This document shows, in pieces, positions 54,859-64,000 of a DNA stretch of 64,000 nucleotides (position 1 is the stretch's first letter; every line of letters begins with the position of its first letter). The stretch spans positions 316,001,289 through 316,065,288 of the forward strand of contig OV050030.1 in NCBI GenBank assembly GCA_920105625.2, given 5' to 3'. Position numbers and translations under genes: made by a program. Source of the stretch: Clusia tigrina (lineage: Eukaryota; Arthropoda; Insecta; Diptera; Clusiidae). Below the pieces are notes generated by a model. It was not told where the DNA came from. It did no database searches and saw nothing but the letters and a program-made list of their open reading frames with translations.

Positions 54859-56735
54859 TTGATGGCGAGGCATATGATGTGAATTTCGTGGTGGTGCCAC
54901 AAGATGCCATTACCGTTGATTTAATAATTGGGGAATGTTTTTTCACTCAGGCTGAAGTTACCATACGGCCAACTGGTGTGGCTATCAAGAAGATTGAACT
55001 TAAAGACGCAGAATACCAGCTGATGCGAATTGGAATAGTTGATGATGAGTCGCAACTGGATATAGATGAAACAGCCAGCAAAAATGCGAAGGACAAAGTA
55101 ATGGATCTCATTGGAAACTATAGACCTGAAAAGAAGAAGATTGTTAACATCGAGATGAACATAGTTTTGGAAAACGATACACCAATCTCATCGCGTCCTC
55201 GAAGACTTCCATTGACCGAACGAGCTTTAGTGGATAACCAAGTTGATCAATGGCTAAGAGAGGGAATCATTGAGAATTCAGAATCCGAGTTTAGCAGTCC
55301 GGTCGTATTAGTGAAGAAACGTGACGGAAATTCCAGACTATGTATAGACTATCGTCGAATAAATAAGGTTATTATGAAAGACCGTTTTCCTCTGCCGCTG
55401 ATAGAGGATCAGCTGGATCGTCTCCAAAACGCCAAAGTATTTTGTACACTCGACTTGACAAATGGATTTTTTCACGTGCCCGTTGCGGAACACAGTCGCA
55501 AGTTTACATCCTTTGTAACTCACAGCGGTCAATACCAATTTAAACGAGTCCCATTTGGTTTAACCAACTCCCCTGCCGTGTTCCAACGCTATATCAACGC
55601 AATTTTCCGTGAATCCACCCGCAAGGGAATAGCAATGCCATACGTAGACGACATCAGAATTCCTGGATCCAACGAAGATGAAGCGGTCACAAACTTAGTT
55701 ACAATCATCGACCTCTGCCGTGAGTATGGATTAGAACTAAATCTTAAAAAATGCAAGTTCTTGAAGAAGAAAATCGAATTTTTGGGCTATGTTATTGAGG
55801 ATGGCAAAATATCTTCAACGACTGAGAAGATAAGAGCAGTTACGAAATTCCCAGCTCCAATGTGTCTAAAACAGTTACAAAGTTTTTTAGGACTTTCTGG
55901 ATATCTCAGAAAATTCGTTCCAGATTACTCACTTGTCGCTAAACCGCTGTCTGACCTAACTAAGAAGGGAGCCAAATTTGAAATGGGTGAAGCACAGATG
56001 AAAGCGTTTGAAGGTCTAAAGAGAATTTTATGTAAAAATCCCGTACTGAACATTTTCAACCAGAATCATCACACAGAACTACACACGGATGCTTCGATCG
56101 ACGGATATGGCGCAATCTTAATGCAGAAATCAAAACAGGATGAAAACCTACACCCAGTCTACTATATGAGTCGTAAGACCTCTGATGCCGAAAGAAAATA
56201 TAGCAGCTATGAACTAGAAATACTGGCCGTTGTAGAAGCAGTGAACAAATTTCGGGTATATCTACTTGGATTGCGTTTTAAGATTGTTACAGACTGTAAC
56301 GCGTTTGTGAAGACCATGGAGAAAAAGGATCTTTCTACAAGAGTAGCCAGATGGGTACTGCTCCTTCAAGAATACGATTACGAAGTCGAGCATCGATCTG
56401 GTACATGGATGAAGCATGTAGATTTTCTCAGTAGATACCCTGTCATGATGGTAATAGAAGATGGAGTTATAACAAGAATTAAAAATGCTCAAAAAACCGA
56501 CGATGAATTAAGTCCGATAATCCACATTCTTCAACAACAAGACGAGTTTGATGGTTATATTTTGAAATGTGGTATTCTGCACAAACTCGTTAACGATTGC
56601 GAAGTTGTTGTCGTGCCGAAGGCTATGCAGCGAGAATTGAAAAGAAAGTCGCACGAAAAAGGTCATTTCTCAGTGAAAAAAATCAAAGAACTACTCCGTC
56701 GAGAATACTACATGTCGAAAATGGACAAAAAATAA
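54831..56735 (+). CDS. Gypsy-B Pol: protease remainder, reverse transcriptase, RNase H
   Basis: 634 residues counted from the first ATG of the frame (MGQFDERMVIDGE); the frame is open further upstream, so translation more likely enters from Gag. VDLIIGECFF (residues 29-38) is the end of the protease. The reverse transcriptase (about 130-330) has CIDYRRINKV, CTLDLTNGFFHV, PFGLTNSPAVFQRY and the active site YVDD at 271-274. RNase H follows (ELHTDASIDGYG, YSSYELEILAVVEAV, HVDFLSRYP). The integrase zinc-binding start (HFSVKKIKELLRREYYM) is at the end, and the frame stops at MDKK because of a one-base change in an A run at about 56730. Confidence 0.85.
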   Translation: MGQFDERMVIDGEAYDVNFVVVPQDAITVDLIIGECFFTQAEVTIRPTGVAIKKIELKDAEYQLMRIGIVDDESQLDIDETASKNAKDKVMDLIGNYRPEKKKIVNIEMNIVLENDTPISSRPRRLPLTERALVDNQVDQWLREGIIENSESEFSSPVVLVKKRDGNSRLCIDYRRINKVIMKDRFPLPLIEDQLDRLQNAKVFCTLDLTNGFFHVPVAEHSRKFTSFVTHSGQYQFKRVPFGLTNSPAVFQRYINAIFRESTRKGIAMPYVDDIRIPGSNEDEAVTNLVTIIDLCREYGLELNLKKCKFLKKKIEFLGYVIEDGKISSTTEKIRAVTKFPAPMCLKQLQSFLGLSGYLRKFVPDYSLVAKPLSDLTKKGAKFEMGEAQMKAFEGLKRILCKNPVLNIFNQNHHTELHTDASIDGYGAILMQKSKQDENLHPVYYMSRKTSDAERKYSSYELEILAVVEAVNKFRVYLLGLRFKIVTDCNAFVKTMEKKDLSTRVARWVLLLQEYDYEVEHRSGTWMKHVDFLSRYPVMMVIEDGVITRIKNAQKTDDELSPIIHILQQQDEFDGYILKCGILHKLVNDCEVVVVPKAMQRELKRKSHEKGHFSVKKIKELLRREYYMSKMDKK

Positions 56736-57597
56736 GGTACCACATAGATAATTGTATCCAGTGCATCATTGCTAACAGAAAACGGGGAAAACAGGAAGGC
56801 GAACTGCACCCAATTGAGAAACACGACGAGCCTCTACACACCTACCATGTGGATCATCTTGGGCCATTGGAATCTACCAACAAGCAATATAGGCACATAT
56901 TTGCGGTGGTAGATGCCTTTACAAAGTTTTGTTGGCTATATGCTACTAAGAGTACAACGTCGGCAGAAGTTATTGCAAAATTAAAGGTCCAAAGTGCTGT
57001 TTTTGGAAACCCTGTCCGCATAATTTCGGATCGTGGAACAGCATTTACGTCCGATGAGTTTAAAAACTACTGTGAGGCTGAGCAAATTCAACATCGTGTC
57101 ATAACAACTGGACTACCAAGAGCCAACGGACAGATAGAGCGGATGAACGCAATCATAACGTCAATTTTAGCTAAACTAAGTTCTACCGATCCAACAAAGT
57201 GGTATAAGCATCTGGACAGAGTTCAACAGGCGATGAACTCATCATTTTCAAGAAGTATAGCAACGACTCCATTTGAACTCCTCATTGGGATTAAAATGCG
57301 AACATCTGAACAGCTACATATAACCAAATTGATTGAGGAAGAGATGATAAAAAACTTTTCTGAAGAAAGAGATGAGAAAACATGCAAAGCAACAAAAAAA
57401 GAAACCAATTTGGGCCTGGTTTAAAACTTAAGGCGAAGTTTTTGGGTCCATATGAAGTCGTAAGAGCAAAGTCAAATGATACCTACGACGTTAGACAAGC
57501 AACCGACACAGAGGGACCGAGGGATACGACAACATGCGCAGAATACATGAAGCCCTGGGGAATGCATCAGGAAGATGCATTCGAGACGAATTTATAG
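56729..57597 (+). pseudogene. Gypsy-B integrase (frameshift and small deletion)
   Basis: Continuation of pol in the next frame: CIQCIIANRK (zinc finger end), then the catalytic core with HVDHLGPLE (first Asp), ISDRGTAFTSDEF (second Asp) and NGQIERMNAI (Glu), all present. The frame stops at 57424, and the C-terminal part (FGPGLKLKAKFLGPYEVV) follows in another frame (57382-57597). Compared with Gypsy-A, roughly 30 residues between the core and the GPY domain are missing. The DDE triad is intact but the protein is split. Confidence 0.8.
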
Positions 57598-57611
57598 CAG
57601 AATGGCCGAGA

Positions 57612-57875
57612 TGTGGGATTTTCATCTGCCACACATATGGCAACTCTTGCACCTTCACAAAATCCGTGAACAACGAGTACGCAAGAGAGGAGAGGGAGTT
57701 CTAACCGAGACGCGGACGATTAAAGACGTGAAGACGCAGAGCAAAAGACGTGAAGAGTTTCATTTAATTAATATATTTCAGTTTTCAAACAAATTCTTAT
57801 TTACATTAACATTGAATTTATCTCTATAATTTAAAATAATAAAGTACTTTTCAATTAAAACAAACTAAAACCCCA
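57612..57875 (+). repeat. 3' LTR of Gypsy-B
   Basis: 264 bp, same sequence as the 5' LTR by eye. It is preceded by a weak purine run (GCAGAATGGCCGAGA) and followed by TATA and a mariner. Confidence 0.9.
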
Positions 57876-57887
57876 TATATGTATATA

Positions 57888-58827
57888 CGAGGTTTGATCA
57901 AAAAATACCCGTTATTTTCAATTTTTTCAAAAAGTATTTATTTATTCATCAACAACTATCTTGTCCCCTTCAAAGTAATTCCCCTCAGATATAACACACT
58001 TATGCCAGCGTTTTTTCCAATCCTCGAAACACTTCTGAAACGCTTTTTTTGGTATCGCCAACAGCTCCTGTTTCGATTTTTCTTTTATCTCCTCAATCGT
58101 AGCAAATCGCTTTCCTTTCATCGTTGTCTTCAGTTTTGTAAAGAGGAAAAAGTCAGCGGGGCTAAGTCCGGTGAATACGGTGGTTGAGGCATGATAACGG
58201 TTTTGTTTTTGGCCAAAAACAAAACCGTCCATGCGACGTTGTTTTTGCTCAAAATTTAGCAATTTTGGAAGAATCTTCGCTGCCGCACGTTTTATGCCTA
58301 AAACATCCATAAAAATTGCTTGGCATGAGCCGAACGATATGCCAACATCATCAGCAACCTCTCTGATAGTGATTCGACGATTATCCAAAATCATTTTCTT
58401 CACTGCGTCAATGTTTTCATCGGTTGTTGACGTGCTCGGGCGACCAGGACGAGCATCGTCATTGACATCTTCTCGGCCTTCCTTAAACCAGTTATACCAC
58501 AATTGAACTTGTGTTCTGCTCATAGTAGACTCGCCAAAGGCCACAGTCAACATTTCAAATGTCGTTGCGTATTGAATTTCATTTTTTACACAAAACTGAA
58601 TACAGTTTCTTTGATCCATTTTTTCGAATAGTACAAAATCGAAGAGCACACCAAAACACGACTAATCTTTTTATCTGTCAAAAACAAACTGACAATCCAA
58701 AATAGTTGGTATTGCCAACATATATAACAGACATGTGTACCAACATAACAGAAGAAGAAATGCGAACATCGAACATACGTAACTCACGAAAAGATGAAAA
58801 TAACGGTAATTTTTTGATCACACCTCG
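57888..58827 (-). mobile_element. mariner with internal deletion (940 bp)
   Basis: Terminal repeats CGAGGTTTGATCAAAAAATA (57888, right-end type) and the complement of CGAGGTGTGATCAAAAAATT (58827), flanked by TA on both sides. Same family as the array elements but about 380 bp shorter. Confidence 0.9.
57942..58619 (-). pseudogene. mariner transposase remnant with Asp at the third catalytic position
   Basis: Starts at 58619 (MDQRNCIQFC). The DNA-binding half is intact up to FEQKQRRMD. Then a deletion removes residues of about 132-262, including the first two catalytic Asp, and the reading resumes in FGQKQNRYHAST and GLSPADFFLFTKLK. The segment around the third catalytic site has SPADFF with GAC (58152-58154) where the array copies have GCC (Ala). 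This gives an in-window reference for the ancestral state. Two compensating small shifts flank the region. Confidence 0.85.
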
Positions 58828-58829
58828 TA

Positions 58830-58907
58830 TGCATATACTCGTACATGTTCATATACATAAACATTTACATATACAGATACATACGAGTATATATTTATAT
58901 ATAGATA
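58830..58907. repeat. CATA/TATA-rich microsatellite
   Basis: Imperfect ACATATA-type repeat between the mariner and the Helitron-2 end. Confidence 0.7.
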
Positions 58908-58936
58908 CTAGCTGACCCCGCAGGCGTTGCCCTGCG
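58908..58936 (-). other. Helitron-2 3' terminal hairpin and CTAG end
   Basis: CGCAGGGCAACGCCTGCG (minus strand) forms a 6-bp GC-rich stem a few bases before CTAG, the classic Helitron 3' end. Confidence 0.85.
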
Positions 58937-59185
58937 TGAAATTATTTGTTTTGAAAAGAAAAGAAAGTTGAATTTATATTGTGTTGAAAATCATTTATTT
59001 GCTATTTTTGTACATTTTTTTCAATGTAATGCAGCTTGATATACAAAATTTTTTGTTTTCTGTTCCGGTGCGTAAATATACAGAGAAGATGATTTTCCAA
59101 CTCGTGAACACGCCACGTATAGCTGGCCGTGTGAAAGACATGGCATTTCCAGATTTATGCCACACACTTCCAGCAACTATCCTTG

Positions 59186-62100
59186 TCACCTATTGATTGT
59201 CATCGCAAAGGCAAGTTTCACTATAAACTGAATACGTTTGAACTGAAATGGCAAATCGTTGGAACTCAAAGGAATCCGTGGAATCAAGCATTCTGCCCCC
59301 TTGTAAGTCCCTTTCAAAATTCTTGCAACTATCATATTATTCGATAGCTGCGTCACAATCAGTCGGGTTCCATTACACAGTTTCGGCGCATGAAGATTGC
59401 GAAGCATAATAATGACAGATAAAACTTTGAGACACAAATGATGCGGCGGCATGCCAGGCAAATCCAAAGAATTTAGAAATTCCACTGGATAATTCACGGC
59501 TTCGTCTTCATTTTCAACACGATCTATCGATTTGTATGAGCGCAAATCTCCCGGAATTTGACTTTGAATCGTCCAGTTTAAGTCATTAACATCGGTATTT
59601 TTGGCAGCTAAAATTGCGCGTGCACTCAACCAATCGTAGTTACGATAACTTTGGCCAATGTTCGGATAAACATTCGTGATGAGTTCAGCTTTCGTTGAAG
59701 TGAATTGACAAATGGCAGGTGGAATTGATATCAAACCACTGGAAGTATCAACCGGAATTTGCCCATTTCCAATTCTTAGCAGTTCTTTAGAGAAAACTTC
59801 TGCGGTGCTATCCTGTTGCAGGAACACTCGCATATTCATAGTCAATCGTATGGTTTTCACGTACCGCCACAAATACGATGACTGGAGACATGCGTTCAAT
59901 TCATCCGCCGCGGTTGATTTCGGAATAACAGGAAGTGTTTGTCGAAAATCGCCTGCTAACAGTATCATTGCGCCACTAAAGCGACGATTATTATTCCGCA
60001 GATCTTTCATTGTTGTGTCAAGTGCTTCTAGAGACCGTTTGTGAGCCATTGTGCACTCATCCCATACTATCAGTTTACAATTCTTCAACACTTTTGCCAT
60101 AGCTCATTGCTTTGAAATGTTGCATACAGGTGTTTCATTGATTTGCATGTTTAACGGAAGCTTCAGTGCCGAATGTGCCGTTCTTCCATCTTCTAGTAGA
60201 GTTGCAGCAATCCCAGTAGATGTGAGACGCAATGCCATTTTGAGATCGTATTGTTGCCAAAATCAATTATATCAGGAAAAAATAGTCCACCGTTTCCATC
60301 ATTGACAGCCTTCATGAATTCATCATACGCACTCTTTTGCTGCTCATTCAATAATGGAACATTTCTTTGTACTTGTTGTTCCAAAGTTATTCTGTCGTAT
60401 GCACGCTCACGTTCCAATTCACGATTCAGTACATCTCTGATTTGACGATTTGGCGCTTGCATCACCACTCATAAACAAACACAAATCTTCAATCAACACC
60501 AATGCTTCATTGTAGATGTTATCGTTCATTTGCAACTCTGAATTCCATGTTGCCACTCGAATACGATGTAAAATGTCTTCGGCAATGTTTTTTTGTACGT
60601 ATCCCATAATTGACGCGGATTTGAAGGCTGACATGTCGAAATGATCATCGCGAAAAGTGTGCGAACTTTAGTAGCATGCGAAGTAGCTATCGCATCGTCC
60701 ATCGTTTGATTCCAGTGATTATCATGTTCCAGCAATTGTAATTGCTGGCATGCTTCTTGAAAAGTTGCACACACCGTACCATTCACAGTACGCAATGACT
60801 CAAATGAAGTTGAACCGCGTACATTAATCAATAGCAACCGAAGGTAGAAGCAATCGTCGTTTTTCGAGGGGATTGTGTAAATTCGTCCTAATGCATTAGT
60901 TGAGAACACACCTGGATGTCCATCTACTGGTTGGCCTAGCTTTCTGCGTAACCATTTCTTCGACCATGCATTCCATGTATAATATCGAGGCATTTCCGAA
61001 TAAAGCAATGTTCTCGCAAACTGATCACTGGCGCAAGTTGAGAAAAAACTCGTCAATGTTGTTGCTGGTGGTGTTTCCGCTCGCTGCACTGCATTCTTTG
61101 GGTTGAAATACACTCTTTAACCATTCTCCAAATGAACTGCGAGATGCACAACAGTCGGAAAACGCTCATGAATTACAAAAGAAAATATTCTCCAAAGCGC
61201 TTCATTGCAGTTCACGTATTGACACATTTGATACTTGCTGATCTCATCTCGTCCAAGGCCAATAACCGCCATGTCGCTTCCTTTGGTGACGTACTTGCAA
61301 ACGTATTTGATCGATTTCACAGAACTGCAATACTCAACATTGATATGAGTTTTGAATGTCTTAGACAATATTGGCGAATATGGTACGATCCATGTGTTGT
61401 CAACTTCGATATTCACTTCTCTCAATTGAATGCTGAATGTTCTGCCACTGTTGTCAGATGAGCGACGCCGATAGAGTGGATATCCATCGTTTCCAGTTTG
61501 CGTTTCCGAAAGAAAAGCATGTGGATAGTATTTCGTGCATTTATTGTCAGACATACAAACCGAAGTGGGGTAGGGTTTTCACCACTTCGTATAATTCTGA
61601 ATATATCTCTGGATCAGGAATTTCCGCAGAAATAATGTCATCTATTTGATCTGGTGTAATCTTGTCCACCATCCAAAGAAGAATGTGTGCGTGCGGCAAA
61701 CCTCTTTTTTGCCACTCAACAGAGTACATCCAGCATCTAACAGCACCATATATACGTTGCTTCACGATAAAGTCCATCAAATATCGTAGCTGTTGTTTGA
61801 AAACTCCTGCTGTGACATCGTGACGATAGCTTGCTGATTGACCGCGATTCAATAATTCCGTTATCTGTGAGCATTTTGGATTGTAAGTGAATGTAAGAAA
61901 CAAATCCGGCCGTCCATAATTCCGCACGTATATCATCGCATCCTGCGAGTACTCGTGCATGTGCCTTGAGCTGCCAATGTCTGTTGATGGCAAAATCGTG
62001 AGTCGGCCAAGGTTTGTCACATCTTCATCGCTATTGACCGCATCTCGCAAGTGAATATACTCTTCAGATCGAAGCTTGGTCTGATTAAAGCGAATAAAAT

Positions 62101-63334
62101 TGAGTCGTCCTGTCTCCATCGTCACGTACACATCAACTGCATACTGTTGAAATAATCGGCGATATCTCAAGAGATGGTTGTCAATTTCTTCGCGAATCAT
62201 CAATCGATACGCGTAAAAGTTCATTGCACTGACCTTGTTATTTGTATCGACACCTAAAAGTTAACAAAAAATGAAGTTACAATCAAGAGTGTTTGTTTTT
62301 CCTTTACCAACGATTGGCAGGATTGATCATGTAGTATCTCAAGTGATATCCATCTTCACCACGGCAGAACATAAGCCGATATTGTAGTGAGTCATACGAT
62401 CGATGAGTTTCACTGATTCGCTCTAATACATCTCCAGCTCGACGTTTAATAACAATATCACGGGATTCTAAATTATCGCCAACAACAACAATTGATATTT
62501 CATCGGCCGTCGGTGCATTCTAATGCCGTTCATGAGTGCCTGCTGGTCGTTTGTCCGCTTTTATGACGATTCTGTGATCATCAGTTGGCATCCTTTCTAA
62601 CGAAGTTTTGAATAATCGAATTAGTTCGTTGTGTTCATGCAACATTTCTTGCAATTGCTGCACAATTTCTCTTTTCGTCGCATTGAAAATTGCACAACGT
62701 CGATTCACTTCTTCATTTGAATCTCCAAGGAAATATATTTGGAGATATTTGTGATCTTGATCAGCGATCTAGCAAGATGATAAATTTGCCGGGAATCTGT
62801 ATAGTTGCAGACAAATATGTTAATTTCTGTATTTTATTGGCGAGATAATAAGTGTTAGATTGTTGGTGAACTAACCTTGAATGTGGGATTGTTATTATGT
62901 TCATTCACAATTTCCCCACCAAATGACGTCATTTGAAAACAATCGTTATACATCTTGGAATTTTATAAAAAATTATTCGAATTTGGTGATTCACCGTAAA
63001 GCAACGACCGCAATGGCTCTGGTGCAGGAAGTAACTCTGGTAATTTCATTTTTGGAAATTTCAGTGCATCGCAATGCGGGCAAACGACAGACATCGAACC
63101 AAATCGAACTGATGCGTGCGCACCGTATTCAATGTCCGGCTCATATCGAAAGGCTGCACGTTCGATATTCAAATTAGGCAATCGTTGTTGTTGCTGGCGT
63201 TGTCGGTGAGCAGCCAAACGTTGTTCTCTTGCTTCATGAATTTCCTGAGCACGAACTTGTCTTCTTCTCAATCGTTGTTGCTCATTGTAAGCTTCGTGAG
63301 CCTCTTGTGATTGTCGCGCACGATGTTCAATCAT
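59186..63334 (-). pseudogene. Helitron-2 Rep/helicase gene (broken, Walker A lost)
   Basis: Order on the minus strand: N-terminal basic/zinc-finger part (63334-62963, VCPHCDALKF), exon 2 pieces (62760-62330, HKYLQIYFLGD, HEHNELIRLFKTSLE), Rep part (62224-61547, with GLPHAHILLW), the paired tyrosines in KYVCKYVTKGSD (61554-61117), a middle part (61113-60526) and the helicase (60468-60193 and 60100-59186, WDECTMAH, GDFRQTLPVI, PFQFKRIQFIVKLAFAM). GT-AG introns can be placed at about 62875-62770 and 62325-62255, matching those of Helitron-1. In the helicase the text GGLFF is followed by unrelated sequence, so the GGTGKT ATP-binding loop is deleted. Stops and frame changes occur between most pieces. 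Confidence 0.85.
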
Positions 63335-63335
63335 T

Positions 63336-63860
63336 CCGATTCGAGGTTTTGACTACGCTGGATCTTTGTGGGTGCATTATAAGGTCCGAGGAAAGAAACC
63401 AACCAAAGAGTACTTAGCTCCATTCTGATGCTTTGCCTCTAAAACTGTTCATCTGGAGTTGGTAACGGATCTGTCAACGAAAGCGTTTATTGGAGCCCTC
63501 AAAAGATTCATAAGTCGAAGGGGTCGCTGCCAAAACCTATATAGTGATAACGCTACCAACTTCGTCGGAGCAAGAAATCAATTGACAGAGTTATCATCAG
63601 CACTCCATTAATCAAGCGCCCAAGACAAAATTAAAAACAATCAGTGAAAAAGGAATACAGTTCCATTTCATCCCTCCCAGATCCCCTCATTTTGGAGGAC
63701 TGTGGGAAGCAGCAGTTAAATCTGCGAGATATCTTCCACTAAGAAGTGGCGCATCGGCTTCATTGACTTATGAAGAATTGGACACTGTAATTGTGGAAAT
63801 ATAGGCCATATGAAATTCCCGGCCACTAACACCAGTATCATCGGACCCTTCGGACCAGGG
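63336..63860 (+). pseudogene. BEL/Pao integrase core fragment
   Basis: From GFDYAGSLWVHY through TVHLELVTDLSTKAFIGALK (first Asp), YSDNATNFVGA (second Asp), then in a second frame [12 protein letters not shown] (Glu) and [14 protein letters not shown], ending near RPLTPVSSDPSD. It is interrupted by stops near 63428, 63610 and 63803. It is related to the BEL integrase at 33361-34906 but on the opposite strand, and it keeps the second Asp that is changed there. It is cut on both sides, by Helitron-2 on the left and a non-LTR fragment on the right. Confidence 0.8.
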
Positions 63861-63867
63861 AAAAAAT

Positions 63868-64000
63868 GGGGACTACCCCCCATATTACTCACTGGATGTA
63901 CGAAGCAATCGTGCGTCCAATATTAACTTACGGTTCAATATTCTGGTGGCCAGCTCTAGATTCGGGTTATAACGTTCAGAGACTCAGTAGAGTTCAAAGA
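63868..64000 (+). pseudogene. Non-LTR reverse transcriptase C-terminal fragment (continues beyond window)
   Basis: About 45 residues (ITHWMYEAIVRPILTYGS, WWPALDS, QRLSRVQR) match the region after the fingers and palm of reverse transcriptases of non-LTR elements (Jockey/R1/I-like group). The open frame reaches the window end. A one-base shift lies just before it (KKWGLPP in the other frame). The clade cannot be settled from this piece. Confidence 0.6.

Larger units (their letters stand above)
52927..57875 (+). mobile_element. Gypsy-B retrotransposon (mdg3/blastopia-like), complete with both LTRs
   Basis: 5' LTR 52927-53190, primer site, leader, gag, pol and 3' LTR 57612-57875. The two 264-bp LTRs read the same at every base I compared, and TATA flanks both outer ends (52923-52926, 57876-57879), so the insertion is young. 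Coding frames are interrupted at three places. The assignment to the mdg3/blastopia group comes from LTR length and integrase style and is tentative. Confidence 0.88.
58908..63335 (-). mobile_element. Helitron-2, degraded
   Basis: Minus-strand Helitron ending in CTAG at 58908-58911 with a hairpin at 58919-58936 (CGCAGG...CCTGCG). Its protein is related to that of Helitron-1 but clearly a different family. Many shifts and stops. The 5' side is cut at or near the start codon at 63334, where a BEL fragment begins. Confidence 0.85.

Overview
This window looks like transposable-element-dense heterochromatin or a TE graveyard from an insect, most likely a higher fly. I found no host gene, tRNA or rRNA. 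The element set fits Diptera: an errantivirus-type Gypsy element with an env-like region, a roo-like BEL element, R1-clade and RTE-like non-LTR elements, mdg3/blastopia-like Gypsy elements, mariner, DD41D 'rosa-like' elements (a lineage first described in tephritid fruit flies) and two Helitron families. A tephritid is my best guess, but that is inference from family resemblance. Bacterial features (operons, ribosome binding sites, CRISPR) do not apply.

Layout. 1-7160: two R1-clade elements on the minus strand, head to tail, separated by a (TA)n microsatellite; the second carries a solo errantivirus LTR (6526-7039) with a perfect GCCG target duplication. 7161-8062: an RTE-like endonuclease fragment joined to a rosa-like transposase fragment. 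8063-18177: an errantivirus on the minus strand (env, pol, gag, PBS, 5' LTR) that lacks its 3' LTR and most of its integrase core. 17694-18847 repeats 6526-7711, covering the LTR together with its host flank. 18838-26890: three tandem copies of a 2,695-bp unit, each holding a complete mariner with a full-length transposase, part of an R1/LOA-type ORF1 and the first bases of a second, diverged LTR. 26830-29880: that LTR with its polypurine tract and decayed interior. 29873-31297: two short tandem repeats and a candidate LTR. 31381-34906: a BEL element (env-like region and integrase), minus strand.

35547-51433: a large palindrome. Arms of about 6.4 kb each hold a Gypsy element (Gypsy-A), a (TA)n array and the helicase end of a Helitron; a 3.0-kb spacer holds the Helitron replication-initiator end. 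51434-52917: (TA)n arrays and two rosa-like remnants. 52927-57875: a complete Gypsy-B element with apparently identical 264-bp LTRs but an interrupted pol. 57888-58827: an internally deleted mariner. 58908-63335: a second, older Helitron on the minus strand. 63336-64000: a BEL integrase fragment followed by the end of a non-LTR reverse transcriptase.

The most notable signals are these. (1) The mariner array: all three transposases are open from start to stop, yet each has Ala instead of Asp at the third catalytic position (residue 284), while a deleted relative in this window keeps Asp. (2) A breakpoint in the RTE-like fragment is used by both the tandem array and a distant segmental duplication. 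(3) The palindrome. (4) Repeated insertion of R1-type 5' ends next to AT-rich microsatellites. I see no clear new defence or regulatory system; the best candidate for something functionally new is the amplified, catalytically dead mariner protein.
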